Source: Bacteroidota bacterium (GTDB lineage: Bacteria > Bacteroidota > Ignavibacteria > Tepidaquicellales > Tepidaquicellaceae). From it: a DNA stretch of 64,000 nucleotides. Each line of letters begins with the position of its first letter. Position 1 is the first letter of the stretch. The DNA is taken from assembly GCA_018266845.1 (NCBI GenBank), contig JAFDZO010000012.1, forward strand, positions 62,001-126,000, in the 5' to 3' direction. This document shows positions 45,023 to 54,379 of this stretch, piece after piece. The position numbers and the translations under genes are program-made. The notes below the pieces were generated by a model. That model did not search any database. It saw only the letters and a program-made list of their open reading frames with translations, and had not been told where the DNA came from.

Positions 45023-47562
45023 TCAGGTATAAGCATGATATTTTTATAACCGGCTTCCTTCATTTTTGAAAAATCCGTCATCACAGTTTTATAGTCACCG
45101 TTAAGCCATCTTCTTGCCTGGTCACTGAAATTAGGATGGAGCGGCTGTCCTGATTGTCCTGTAGGAATAATCGTGAAGTAGCTTTTCATATTTGCCAAAT
45201 CAACAATCATCCTCATTGAAGAGCCCAGAAAAACATCGTAGTTGGTTTTTTCCAGCGAGCTGTAAAAATTATATTCGGCACAGGCAATTGTGGTACCGCT
45301 GCCGCCGATTTCAAAAGGACCTATGTTTAAAACTGAACTTAACGCAGGGACACCTCCTAAAGGATGCTTTAATAATACTTCGTGTATGTTTCCCCATCCC
45401 CATTTATTAACATCATCTGTTCCGAATTTTTTCTTCAAGGCATTGATTGCATCTACAAAACTTTTCCTTAAAAGAAAATCACGGGTTAAATTATCGAACA
45501 GCCATGATTTGTTTTCCGCTAGCAGCTTGCTTGTATTTCTTACGGGAATATTTTTAACGAATAAATAATCTCTGAATAAATCTTCGCCAAGCTTATCTCT
45601 GTAAATGTTATTATATAACTCAACTTCAAACTGCGAATATACCGCTGCCATAGGAGAAACATACTTCAGCTCATAATCCCATTTCTTCAGCAAATCAAGA
45701 AAATATGTTTCCTGTTTATCTATTATCTTTACATTTGCATACGCATCAAACAAGTATTTACAGAATTCTTTTGCTTGCAGTGAAAACACATCTCTTTGTA
45801 CAAGCTTTGTTTCCTCCGCAGTAAAATTATTTCTTTGCTTCAATAAATCTTCAATTCTTTGAGCGCGATAATACGGTTCATATAAATTTGAAATATAGTA
45901 CTTATAATTCTTTTCCGGTTTGTTGTTCGCTGTAACAATATAATCTTCTTTGGGATTATAAGAAGAAGGGAGTTCGCTATAAGGAACAAATCCCGTCCAC
46001 TCTATTTCTCCCGAAGAAGGATAAAATGCCAGATTATCATCAGTTAAATTTTTTCTTATGGGAATTTTTCCTGCCGCAGTATATCCAATATTTCCATTAG
46101 TATCAGCATAGGTGAAATTAAGAGCAGGTAGATTGTATAACCTGAAAGCGTTTTTAAACTGCTCCCAGTTTTTTGCTGTGTTTAAATCGTAGAAGCTTTG
46201 AATTTCATCGGACATCTCAAATCCCGTCCATTTGAAAGTAACAATCTGATTTTTTCCTGCAGTGAATTTAAGTTTAGATGAAAATCCTGCTGAACTTAAG
46301 TTAGAAATCACGGGACCGTTTTTTGTTGTATAAACTGTCAGATCATATTCATCATTAATATCTTTTATCTTAATACTTTCAATCAGTGAGTCAATCGGAT
46401 ACGATGCTCCGTTTAAAACATATTTTTTGTTATCAGAAGAATCGCGTTCGAGGATATAAAAATCGGAATCATCATTCATCAAATTTGTAATACCCCACGT
46501 TATAACATCATTGTGGCCAATTACAATAAGCGGACATCCGGGAAGTGAAAATCCCGATACATTTGAGTTATTGCTTTTATTGTATAAATGAATTTCATAC
46601 CACTTTGCCGGAGTGGAGAGCGAGAGATGCGGGTCGTTTGCTAAAATAGGTTTTTTACTCTCGGTCTTTTTGCCGCCTACTACCCATGAATTACTCCCTA
46701 TGTGTGTTCCATCTATTCCAAGGAAATGCTTTGCATCAATTGTTGTTTTATAAAAATCGTTTCCAATCTCAGTAAGATTTCTGAAATTATCCTCAAGTAC
46801 TTCAGCAGTTTTTTTCTTAGATTTATTCTTATCCTGTGAGGGCGGCGGAGTAGTTCTTTTAAGTGTGTCATTCTTTTCCGCTACTTTATCTCTGTCAGAA
46901 ATTATGAACGGCTTATCTTCAGGATAATTCGGGAAAAACTCTTTTGCTTTTTCGTAGCTGAATTTTTTCACAATCTCTCCGAAAAGAAAATCTGTGTACC
47001 AGGAAATATTCAGCTCCCATCCCATCAAACGCACAATCATCAATGAGTGCTCAGGCTTCCATTCGTACGGTTTATAATTCAATATATCAAATTCAAGCGG
47101 AAGCTTTTGTGAATGAGTAGTTATAAAAAAATTTACACCGTTGGCATATTGTTCGAGAATTTCTTTTGACTTAGGGGAGATTTGTTTATAGAGGTCGGCT
47201 GCAATTCTTTTAATACCAATTGTTCTGAAAAGCTTATCATACTCCAGAACATCTTTTCCGAAAATTTCGGAAAGACGTCCTTCGGCAGCGCGGCGGGAAA
47301 TATCCATTTGCCAGAGCCTGTCTTGCGCGTGCATATATCCCATTGTAAAATACATATCGGCTTCGTTTTCGGCAGCGATGTGAGAAACACCAAAATCGTC
47401 TTTATATATATTAACTGCTTTTGAAATTCCTTTTACTTTAAAAGAACCTGTTTCAGAATAGAAAGATTTTTTAGTGAGATTGCTGAATAGAAAAAACAGC
47501 GTAACGCCCGCAGCAATAATTAAAATAAGGTATCCGTAAACTCCGGTAAGAAATTTTTTCAA
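45019..47562 (-). CDS. Penicillin acylase family protein
   Basis: About 847 residues if translation starts at the TTG at 47562, which gives 'KKFLTGVYGYLILII' as a membrane anchor; an ATG at 47688 gives 889 residues but would overlap the divergent P450 gene. An Ntn-hydrolase precursor: an alpha part with MGYMHAQDRLWQMD, a spacer, then the beta part starting at the nucleophile Ser in GSNSWVVGG (residue 290 in the short form), with ILANDPHLSLS and VIGHNDVITWGITN. Autocleaves to a heterodimer that hydrolyses acylated amines such as acyl-homoserine lactones or other amides. The true substrate is unknown. Confidence 0.92.
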   Translation of the reverse strand: MKKFLTGVYGYLILIIAAGVTLFFLFSNLTKKSFYSETGSFKVKGISKAVNIYKDDFGVSHIAAENEADMYFTMGYMHAQDRLWQMDISRRAAEGRLSEIFGKDVLEYDKLFRTIGIKRIAADLYKQISPKSKEILEQYANGVNFFITTHSQKLPLEFDILNYKPYEWKPEHSLMIVRLMGWELNISWYTDFLFGEIVKKFSYEKAKEFFPNYPEDKPFIISDRDKVAEKNDTLKRTTPPPSQDKNKSKKKTAEVLEDNFRNLTEIGNDFYKTTIDAKHFLGIDGTHIGSNSWVVGGKKTESKKPILANDPHLSLSTPAKWYEIHLYNKSNNSNVSGFSLPGCPLIVIGHNDVITWGITNLMNDDSDFYILERDSSDNKKYVLNGASYPIDSLIESIKIKDINDEYDLTVYTTKNGPVISNLSSAGFSSKLKFTAGKNQIVTFKWTGFEMSDEIQSFYDLNTAKNWEQFKNAFRLYNLPALNFTYADTNGNIGYTAAGKIPIRKNLTDDNLAFYPSSGEIEWTGFVPYSELPSSYNPKEDYIVTANNKPEKNYKYYISNLYEPYYRAQRIEDLLKQRNNFTAEETKLVQRDVFSLQAKEFCKYLFDAYANVKIIDKQETYFLDLLKKWDYELKYVSPMAAVYSQFEVELYNNIYRDKLGEDLFRDYLFVKNIPVRNTSKLLAENKSWLFDNLTRDFLLRKSFVDAINALKKKFGTDDVNKWGWGNIHEVLLKHPLGGVPALSSVLNIGPFEIGGSGTTIACAEYNFYSSLEKTNYDVFLGSSMRMIVDLANMKSYFTIIPTGQSGQPLHPNFSDQARRWLNGDYKTVMTDFSKMKEAGYKNIMLIPE

Positions 47563-47626
47563 GTTGAAAACAAAATTTTGTAAAAATACGAAAAAAGCAA
47601 AAGTAATTTGAGGGAAAAAATAACCA

Positions 47627-49042
47627 TTGAATTCTTCCTTTAATCTAAAACATCGCAGGATTAATTTGAATGGTTTACCTTTGGACAATATACCTAAAAA
47701 TATACAGGAACCGCCCGGACCAAAGCATAAATTTTTAGGGGCAAATGCTTATCTTTCATTCCTTACCGATGGTCTTAGTTATCTTTCCAAGCTTCATAAA
47801 GAGTATGGCGATATTGCTATGCTTAAAGCTTCTGGTCATAGAATTTACTTAATTGCAGATTTAAAATACATCGATTATATCTTAGTACGCGATCCCGAAA
47901 ATTTCACTAAGGGACCCGGTTTTCAGCGCGGAAAAATTCTTCTCGGCAATGGCATTCTTACAAGCGAAGGCGAGTTTCATCATTCGCACAGACGAATGAT
48001 AAACCCTGCTTTTACGCGCTCAAGATGGGGACATTATTTTGCCGTCGTTAGAAAATGTGTTAATAATTTGATAAAAGAATGGGAAGAGAGATTTAAGGTA
48101 AACAATGAAATAGAGCTTCATGAAGAGATGATGAGTTTATTTGTTGAGATAATTCTCAATACAATTTTTTCAGATGATAAAAATTCTGCGCTAACAAAAC
48201 ATGCCGGCGAGTTTATGGATTTGTTCCACAAGCTGAACCCTCTTTATCTTTTAAATCCCGAGAAATCTTTAAGGCTTCCTTTTCCTTCAATAAAAAAAAT
48301 AACAAAAGCTAAAGAGAATTTAGATAAAGAGATTCACAAAATTTTGGATAAGAGAATAAATGAAAATATAAAACGAGATGATGTTTTGGGAATAATTCTC
48401 GAGGCAAAAGATGAAGAAGGAAAAAAGATGACAAGGCAAGAGCTATACGATGAAATTTTTACTTTATACATGGCAGGAATAGATACAAGCGCCAAAGTGA
48501 TGACATGGGGATTTTATCTGCTTGAACAAAATAAAACAGAAGCACAGATTTTAAGAAAAGAAGTAGATGAGATTGTGGGAAAAAGAGATATAGAGTTTGA
48601 AGATTTTGAAAAGCTGGTTTATACTAGAATGGTATTAAATGAAACAATGCGGATGTATCCGCCTGTATGGCTGCTGCCGCGCACTGCCGAAAAAGATTTT
48701 TATCTTGACGATTATTTTGTCTTCAAAGGCAGTTCAATTTTTATCACGCCTTACCTGCTTCATAGAAATCCGAAGTATTTTGAAAACCCTGATAAGTTTG
48801 ACCCCGAAAGATTTAATGCAGAAAGAAAGAAGAGTATAAAAAAATTCAGCTTTATTCCTTTTGGAGCAGGACCGCGCGTTTGTATTGGAGAAGGATTTGC
48901 TTTGCTGCACGGAGCAGTGATACTTTCTTTAATCAGCAGGAATTTTAAAATGACTTTGAAGAAGGGGCACAGAATAGCTCTTTCATCTTCTATTACATTA
49001 AGACCAAAGTATGGGATAAAAATGCACCTAGAAAAAATTTAA
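47627..49042 (+). CDS. Cytochrome P450
   Basis: 471 residues. A monooxygenase; the haem-thiolate ligand is C419 in PFGAGPRVCIGEG. The oxygen-activating I-helix reads AGIDTS at 283-288, and ETMR near 338 is the ExxR motif. The N-terminus has no membrane anchor. A TTG at 47666 (giving LNGLPLDNIP) is an alternative start. It ends overlapping the convergent acyltransferase gene by four bases. No ferredoxin or ferredoxin reductase gene is adjacent, so the redox partners are elsewhere. Substrate unknown; the CYP102/CYP4-like spacing of the I-helix and haem loop suggests a fatty-acid-type substrate, which is an inference. Confidence 0.94.
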   Translation: MNSSFNLKHRRINLNGLPLDNIPKNIQEPPGPKHKFLGANAYLSFLTDGLSYLSKLHKEYGDIAMLKASGHRIYLIADLKYIDYILVRDPENFTKGPGFQRGKILLGNGILTSEGEFHHSHRRMINPAFTRSRWGHYFAVVRKCVNNLIKEWEERFKVNNEIELHEEMMSLFVEIILNTIFSDDKNSALTKHAGEFMDLFHKLNPLYLLNPEKSLRLPFPSIKKITKAKENLDKEIHKILDKRINENIKRDDVLGIILEAKDEEGKKMTRQELYDEIFTLYMAGIDTSAKVMTWGFYLLEQNKTEAQILRKEVDEIVGKRDIEFEDFEKLVYTRMVLNETMRMYPPVWLLPRTAEKDFYLDDYFVFKGSSIFITPYLLHRNPKYFENPDKFDPERFNAERKKSIKKFSFIPFGAGPRVCIGEGFALLHGAVILSLISRNFKMTLKKGHRIALSSSITLRPKYGIKMHLEKI

Positions 49043-49857
49043 CTTTCCCGCATAGTATAAGTTTTTTCCCGCAGAAAGTTTATAAGCTCCTGATTGTTAT
49101 CAAATTTTTCCAGTTCACCTGGCTGTACTATCTCGCCAAACTTTATTTTAGTAATTGTTCCTTTTTTGTTCAGCATTTCAGAAGGCAGCTTTGCTAATCT
49201 TATATTATTGGGTAGTTTAGTGAAAATTTGATAAAGAATACTATTTCTGCCAGAGCAATACATAGGTAGCACAGGAACTTTAAGGCGGGCGATAATTTTC
49301 CCCAATACATCACTCCACTGTTTATCTTCTACTTTGCAATTTTTGAAATTGAATTGCGATACATCGCCTGCGGGAAACAATCCTATGCTTCCGCCGTTTT
49401 TAACGTAGGTTAGTAAATCCTTAATGGTTGACGCATTAGATGCAATTTTATTATCGCTGAAGGCATCTACGATAATTAAATGCGGAATTATCTGAGGTAC
49501 GCCAAGAAATAGTTTATCCGCAACAACTTTAAAATCCGGGCGGACTTTTGTAAATACATTTATCATCGTAAAACCGTCTATTACACCAAGCGGATGATTG
49601 CTTGTAACTATGAAGGGACCTTCTTTAGGTATTTTTTCTAAATCGCTTTTGCTTATCTCATATTTAATACCAAGCCGCTCAAATCCCTTTTCAATAAATT
49701 CATTTCCATCAAGCTGCGATACAGGTCCGTAAAATTCATTCATCTTATCCAGCTTTAACAACTTCATCAGTATAGATACAACAATGCTGTTTTCTTTTAC
49801 ATTTAGAAACTGTGCAAAATCTTTTTTGGTTATTAATTGTGTAGGATGCTTAGACAA
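49039..49857 (-). CDS. PlsC-like lysophospholipid acyltransferase (hemolysin-like subfamily)
   Basis: 272 residues. Catalytic His in TSNHPLGVIDG: H88 and D94 are separated by five residues rather than the four of PlsC, as in the COG3176 ('hemolysin', OlsA-like) branch. The acceptor-binding loop is GLFPAGDVS near 177. Expected to acylate a lysolipid at the membrane. It overlaps the P450 stop by four bases in the converging direction and is followed (upstream side) by the toxin-antitoxin pair. Confidence 0.88.
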   Translation of the reverse strand: MSKHPTQLITKKDFAQFLNVKENSIVVSILMKLLKLDKMNEFYGPVSQLDGNEFIEKGFERLGIKYEISKSDLEKIPKEGPFIVTSNHPLGVIDGFTMINVFTKVRPDFKVVADKLFLGVPQIIPHLIIVDAFSDNKIASNASTIKDLLTYVKNGGSIGLFPAGDVSQFNFKNCKVEDKQWSDVLGKIIARLKVPVLPMYCSGRNSILYQIFTKLPNNIRLAKLPSEMLNKKGTITKIKFGEIVQPGELEKFDNNQELINFLREKTYTMRES

Positions 49858-49859
49858 AG

Positions 49860-50198
49860 CTATAAAATTATTTCAACTTCGTTCACTGAAGCTAGAACTA
49901 ACCGGTTATTTTCTATTAAATCTTTGATTAATTTCCAGTTGTTTGAAAAATATTTGTGGAGGTCAGAAAGCTTTTGATTTCCAAGTTTAAAATAAACAAC
50001 TTTTACATGACTTTCTTCCCGAACTGATTTAAAGTAAGAATCTGAGTCTTTAGTAAGAATGATTAAATTGTTTTCTAGGGCATAGTCCCAAATTTTGTCA
50101 TCGCTCATTTGAGGATTAATATCAACCAAAGGGACAAATCCATCGGTATTAAAAAATGAAAAGTTTTTCGGAAGGTTTACATCTACGAGAAATTTCAT
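49860..50198 (-). CDS. DUF5615 PIN-like toxin
   Basis: 112 residues. Starts with MKFLVDVNLPKNF, D6 matching the acidic site of the family, then 'SDDKIWDYALENNLIILTKDSD', another conserved acidic segment. Predicted ribonuclease of a DUF433/DUF5615 toxin-antitoxin module. The antitoxin gene precedes it with a 7-base gap. Unlike the other copy in this window it is uninterrupted. It lies two bases from the acyltransferase gene. Confidence 0.9.
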   Translation of the reverse strand: MKFLVDVNLPKNFSFFNTDGFVPLVDINPQMSDDKIWDYALENNLIILTKDSDSYFKSVREESHVKVVYFKLGNQKLSDLHKYFSNNWKLIKDLIENNRLVLASVNEVEIIL

Positions 50199-50205
50199 TG
50201 CTTAT

Positions 50206-50439
50206 TCAGGCAACTGTTTTGAATGAACCTAATTCCCTATTCATGGATTTGGCTGCAAACTCTAGTGCAGCCTGAATATCTTCTTTTTCTAATACAGGAT
50301 AAGCGTTTAAAATATTTTCAGTGCTTTCTCCTGCGGCTAAATATTCAAGAATAGTTTTTACGGTGATTCTTAAACCCCTGATTGTAGGCTTGCCATTACA
50401 AATTTCAGGCTTTACCGTTATTCGGTTAATCTGTTCCAT
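50206..50439 (-). CDS. DUF433-family antitoxin
   Basis: 77 residues. 'VKPEICNGKPTIRGLRITVKTIL' and 'YLAAGESTENILNAYPVLEKEDI' are the family pattern. First gene of the intact pair. Similar to but clearly diverged from the antitoxin at 43683-43913, with GKPTIRGLRI in place of GTPVFNGTRI. Confidence 0.92.
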   Translation of the reverse strand: MEQINRITVKPEICNGKPTIRGLRITVKTILEYLAAGESTENILNAYPVLEKEDIQAALEFAAKSMNRELGSFKTVA

Positions 50440-50464
50440 ATTAACAAAGATAATGAAATTTTTT

Positions 50465-50932
50465 CTATCTTACTCCCCATTCCCATAACCCGAATTGAAT
50501 CTTCTTATCAACAGGATGTCCCGATTGCTTTAAGGCAAGCATAATCTGTCCCCTATGATGAGAATCGTGTGAAATTAAATATCCGATGAATGCAGTGCAA
50601 TGGGGTTTAAATCCTTTTACTCTGCCGTTGTTATTGTTACAACTCTGTTCAATTAACTTTTCGATTGCGGCACCAGAGGCTTTAAGTTCTTTTTCAAGCA
50701 ACTTTACGCTTATGGGATTTTCTTTTTCTATCTTATTCAATCCCTTTAACAAGTCCGACGCAGAAACTTTTAGCCACATTAGTCTTACATTGTGTATGTG
50801 CGCAAACTGCTCTCCGACATTTCTTCCTTTTCCGCCGGCGGTATCTTTTAGGAATTCATCTTTTAATGAGGAAAGAAGATAAAGATTAATTCTGTTGTTT
50901 ATTGAGAGGGTTTCAATGAGCTGTTCAGTCAT
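50465..50932 (-). CDS. DinB family protein
   Basis: 155 residues, a four-helix bundle. The metal-site histidines are in FAHIHNVRLMW (about 45-55) and SHDSHHRGQ (about 127-133). DinB/YfiT proteins are often thiol-S-transferase-like; the substrate here is unknown. The gene lies 3 bases downstream of a YhcH gene on the same strand and may share its transcript. Confidence 0.9.
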   Translation of the reverse strand: MTEQLIETLSINNRINLYLLSSLKDEFLKDTAGGKGRNVGEQFAHIHNVRLMWLKVSASDLLKGLNKIEKENPISVKLLEKELKASGAAIEKLIEQSCNNNNGRVKGFKPHCTAFIGYLISHDSHHRGQIMLALKQSGHPVDKKIQFGLWEWGVR

Positions 50933-50935
50933 AGA

Positions 50936-51385
50936 TTATATTAAAACTTTTATCACTACTTTTTTTACTTTCGAAACTCCATTAACCTGAATAGAAGGCA
51001 TATGAATATCATCAGGTCCCAATATTAAAAAATCGCCTGTTTTCGCGGTGATAAAATCTCCTTCACCCTCCCACAACATAAAGTCGTTTTCTTCATTATA
51101 TTCTTGTGATAATTTTACTTTGTCTTTGAAGACGTAGCCTATCTTTTCTTCTCCGCTTGCAATATACTGCACATCATAATATTTTAAATGAGATTCCCAT
51201 TTTCCTTCCGAAAGCGGTTTTGTTTCATATTCCGTGATAATTGCGTAAATATTTTTCCCATCAAGTTCGATAATCCCATTTTCAATTAAACTGAAATCAG
51301 TAACCTGCAAAAACTCAAGTGCCTTCTTAAATCTTTCACCATATGAATAATACTGAGGTGCGTTTTTTATGTTATCGACTATCAT
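50936..51385 (-). CDS. YhcH/YjgK/YiaL family protein
   Basis: 149 residues, cupin-like. 'YHQRxR'-type landmarks are represented by 'SHLKYYDVQYIASGEEKIGY' and 'GDFLILGPDDIHMP', the latter with the C-terminal His of the metal site. Members act in sugar or sialic acid catabolism or biofilm. Its ATG abuts the stop of the upstream ABC permease gene (one shared base), so it belongs to the ABC transporter transcript. Confidence 0.92.
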   Translation of the reverse strand: MIVDNIKNAPQYYSYGERFKKALEFLQVTDFSLIENGIIELDGKNIYAIITEYETKPLSEGKWESHLKYYDVQYIASGEEKIGYVFKDKVKLSQEYNEENDFMLWEGEGDFITAKTGDFLILGPDDIHMPSIQVNGVSKVKKVVIKVLI

Positions 51386-52113
51386 TACACTTCCTCTTTG
51401 GTAAATTTTATATACGAAAGTATTGCAAATAAAATAAAATTTAAAGTCAGCGATAAAACGGGAATAAATATATCGTTTTCACCTTGGGGGGTGCATAAAA
51501 GTATTGTTGCAGACCACGGATAATATGGAGTGTATTTACTGCCGACAATAAGCATGCCGGAAATCATGCACATTAAAGAAACAAACAAAGCGAAAAGAAT
51601 ATTTCTAAAAAGCAAAGTTATAAAAAAAGTAAAAGGTATGAAGGAAAGAAGAAGAAATCCTGTTTTTAAATGACTGATGAAATAAGTAAAAAGAACCTCT
51701 CCATTCATTCCCGGGAAGCCTCCAATTAATGAAAGCGGAATGGAAAACAAATATGAAATCATTACAACGCATACTCCAAATAAAAGAGTGAATACTAATT
51801 TTCCCCAAAAGATTTTGTTCTTTGTCAGAGGCGTAAGGAGCAGGGTTTTCAATGTTCCATCCTTGTATTCTTTTAAGAAAAGATATATTCCGATAAACGC
51901 TATGAGCATGGGACCGAAGATAATTGAAAGATACGTTACATTATTGCCCATATAATAATCAATATTAAATATAGGTGAGTCTTTCGCCCGGCTTCTCATA
52001 TTGAGTGTAAGAAGTAAATTGAGCAAAGGGATGAACAATGATATAAAAATTATGAGATAATTTATTTTCTCCCGCTTTATTTTCAAAAGCTCGTTTTTGA
52101 TGATACTATACAT
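51385..52113 (-). CDS. ABC-2-type transporter permease
   Basis: 242 residues with six predicted membrane helices: about 20-40, 60-80, 110-135, 150-170, 175-195 and 220-235. The order and spacing are typical of bacitracin/lantibiotic-type (ABC-2) permeases. The upstream gene encodes the ATPase and the two are directly adjacent (52113/52114). Confidence 0.88.
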   Translation of the reverse strand: MYSIIKNELLKIKREKINYLIIFISLFIPLLNLLLTLNMRSRAKDSPIFNIDYYMGNNVTYLSIIFGPMLIAFIGIYLFLKEYKDGTLKTLLLTPLTKNKIFWGKLVFTLLFGVCVVMISYLFSIPLSLIGGFPGMNGEVLFTYFISHLKTGFLLLSFIPFTFFITLLFRNILFALFVSLMCMISGMLIVGSKYTPYYPWSATILLCTPQGENDIFIPVLSLTLNFILFAILSYIKFTKEEV

Positions 52114-53010
52114 TTACTTTTCACTCGTTAAATTGAAAAATAATTCTTCAAGACTATTGTTATACGTCATTGAGTACACCTCTATTCCGTTATCAAGTAT
52201 CTTCTTAATATATCTGCTTGCTTCATCTTTTGAGCACCTTAGCTTAACTTCGTTTCTTTCTTTGCTTATCTTAACATCAAAGCCGTTAATGCTGCTTAAG
52301 TTTTTAATGTCCGAAACTGAAATTGTATATTCTCTTTTTTCAGAAGAAAAAAGTTCTTCGACCGTACCCTGTTTTATTAAACTTCCTTTATCTATAATCC
52401 CGATATGAGTGGCAATTTGCTGAACTTCGGGAAGAATATGGCTTGAGATAAGAATGGTAATGTTAAGTTCCTGCGAGAATTTTTTTATTAGCTCTCTAAT
52501 TTTTATTATTCCTTCAGGGTCTAATCCGTTCGTCGGCTCATCAAGAATAAGAAGTTTTGGCTTGTTCAACAAAGCAAACGCAATTCCTAATCGCTGCTTC
52601 ATGCCAAGTGAAAACTTTTCGAATGGCTTATTTTCACTGTGAAGTTCTACAATCTCCAGACATTCTTCCACCCGTTTTTTATCTGCTGTTCCATAGTAAG
52701 ACTGGAATAACGCCAAGTTTTCTTTAGCGGTAAGATTTGCATAAAATCCCGGCGACTCAATTATTGCCCCGGTATTTTTTAAAATAAACTCTCTGTCGGT
52801 CTTTATACTCTTGCCAAATACATGACAGCTTCCGCTATCAGAGCGGATAAGTCCGGTGATTATTTTTAAAGTTGTGGTTTTGCCCGCTCCGTTTTTCCCC
52901 AAAAATCCGTAAACAGATTTTTCCGGGACTTCCAGATTTACATTTTGTAAAACCTGCTCTTTTCCGTAAGACTTACAGAGTGATTTTGTTTCTATTGTAT
53001 AATTATCCAT
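52114..53010 (-). CDS. ABC transporter ATP-binding protein
   Basis: 298 residues. Walker A GKNGAGKT at 38-45, signature FSLGMKQRLGIA near 137, Walker B LLILDEPTNGLDPEG near 158, switch His in SSHILPEV. Only the ATPase domain is followed by a C-terminal extension (about 225-298), as in BcrA-type proteins. It is first in the ABC-permease-YhcH-DinB gene row. Confidence 0.95.
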   Translation of the reverse strand: MDNYTIETKSLCKSYGKEQVLQNVNLEVPEKSVYGFLGKNGAGKTTTLKIITGLIRSDSGSCHVFGKSIKTDREFILKNTGAIIESPGFYANLTAKENLALFQSYYGTADKKRVEECLEIVELHSENKPFEKFSLGMKQRLGIAFALLNKPKLLILDEPTNGLDPEGIIKIRELIKKFSQELNITILISSHILPEVQQIATHIGIIDKGSLIKQGTVEELFSSEKREYTISVSDIKNLSSINGFDVKISKERNEVKLRCSKDEASRYIKKILDNGIEVYSMTYNNSLEELFFNLTSEK

Positions 53011-53132
53011 TGTATAAATTCATACGCTTTTAGACTCATTCTGTTACGGAGGGGTTTCAATAATCTACTCCCGTAATTTCTTGAATTAATTGATAAATGA
53101 AAATATATTGGTTAATAATAATAACTATACCC

Positions 53133-53936
53133 ATGAAAAAACTTTCTCTCGCAGTTTTTTTATTTCTTTTCAGCGTTTCTCTGAGCGCGCAGGAAATAGA
53201 CGAAGCGTACTCCGGTGCAAATGACACCGAAAACAAAATTCTTGACATTATGAAAGAGGTGAACAGAAAATATGAACTTACAGATAATATCCTGTCTGAA
53301 GGAGAAGTAAAAATAAAAGCTCCGGGAGGAGTGGATGAATCTGCTTCTATAGAAATAAGAGCAAAGAAAAAAAATGATTTGTGGTTTAAAATTGACGGTC
53401 CGCTTGGAGTAGATGTTGCAACTGCATATTTTGGCAGAACTAACTTCACGTATCTTAATTCTCTCAATGATTATTCAATCACGGGTCCGACAAACTTTGC
53501 TAATATTAGCGCTGTTACACGCATGAGAGCTTACTATGATGACCTTATGAATGCGTTTACGGGAACAGTAAAAATTGTAAAATTTAAGAACGATGCGCTT
53601 GAGCTTCAGGAGCTTGGGGGAACCAATGTCCTCATTTTTAAAACAACGGACGATAAAGGAATTGTCATACAAAGAAAATATTATGTTGACAAAACCACAT
53701 ACGTTGTGAGTAAAGTTGAGTTCTGTAATATTGCGGGGCAGGTGCAGTCGAGCATTTCGTTTTCTAATATTGTAAATAATGGAGATGGCTGGTATGCGAA
53801 AACAGTTGATGCCAGTAATCCGAAAAAAGGGGAATACGTGAAACTTATTATAGAAAAATTTCACACCAATCAGCCGAACCTTAGTTTTTATGTAAATATT
53901 CCGAGCGGAGTAAAGAAGAAAGTCTGGAAAAATTAA
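53133..53936 (+). CDS. DUF4292 family envelope protein
   Basis: 267 residues from the ATG at 53133, which directly begins the signal peptide (MKKLSLAVFLFLFSVSLSAQ); an ATG at 53097 adds 12 residues. After the signal comes a helix and then a beta-rich body ('GEVKIKAPGG', 'KKKNDLWFKIDGPLGVDVA', 'YYVDKTTYVVSKVEF'), the pattern of DUF4292, which resembles periplasmic LolB-type lipid-binding folds. Not a lipoprotein. First of five tightly packed genes (53133-57197) that probably form an envelope operon. Function unproven. Confidence 0.88.
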   Translation: MKKLSLAVFLFLFSVSLSAQEIDEAYSGANDTENKILDIMKEVNRKYELTDNILSEGEVKIKAPGGVDESASIEIRAKKKNDLWFKIDGPLGVDVATAYFGRTNFTYLNSLNDYSITGPTNFANISAVTRMRAYYDDLMNAFTGTVKIVKFKNDALELQELGGTNVLIFKTTDDKGIVIQRKYYVDKTTYVVSKVEFCNIAGQVQSSISFSNIVNNGDGWYAKTVDASNPKKGEYVKLIIEKFHTNQPNLSFYVNIPSGVKKKVWKN

Positions 53937-54376
53937 TGAAAAAATCCTTATACATTTTAATAGTTATTCTTTCATGTGTATTTTTTTCATGTGATGATTC
54001 GATTAAGAACTTACTTGATAAGCAAATTGCAGGAACAGATATGGTAAAGCTTTATTTCTATGATAAGACAGGAAGGCTCACAAACAAAAATAACATCATT
54101 ACGGTACAGGATAAAGAAATAATCGCAAAACTTTTGCAGGCTATTTCGGATGAAACAGCAAAAGATAATAAATGCGGCTACAACGGTTCTATGGAGTATT
54201 TTAAAGAAGGCAAGTCTCTGTTGACCTCCGAGTTTAACTCGCTTCCTGAATGTTCAAACATTATTTTTAGATTAAAAGATAATATGTACTCTAAAAAATT
54301 ATCTGCCGAAAGCACTGTTATTCTTAATAAGTATTACGAAATGATTGAATCACAAAATAAAGCCTCCTTAAAGTAA
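53936..54376 (+). CDS. Small lipoprotein, function unknown
   Basis: 146 residues. Signal peptide ending CVFFSCDDS, lipid-acceptor C19. The mature part contains 'IAKLLQAISDET', two cysteines (in DNKCGYNG and LPECSNI), and a C-terminal helix. Its ATG overlaps the TAA of the DUF4292 gene by one base, so it is coupled to it. Confidence 0.85.
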   Translation: MKKSLYILIVILSCVFFSCDDSIKNLLDKQIAGTDMVKLYFYDKTGRLTNKNNIITVQDKEIIAKLLQAISDETAKDNKCGYNGSMEYFKEGKSLLTSEFNSLPECSNIIFRLKDNMYSKKLSAESTVILNKYYEMIESQNKASLK

Positions 54377-54379
54377 AAA

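Noticed and set aside
53036-53085. TTACGG...CCCGTAA inverted repeat between divergent transcription units
   Set aside because: Arms are imperfect with a bulge and no T tract; not enough to call a terminator or operator.
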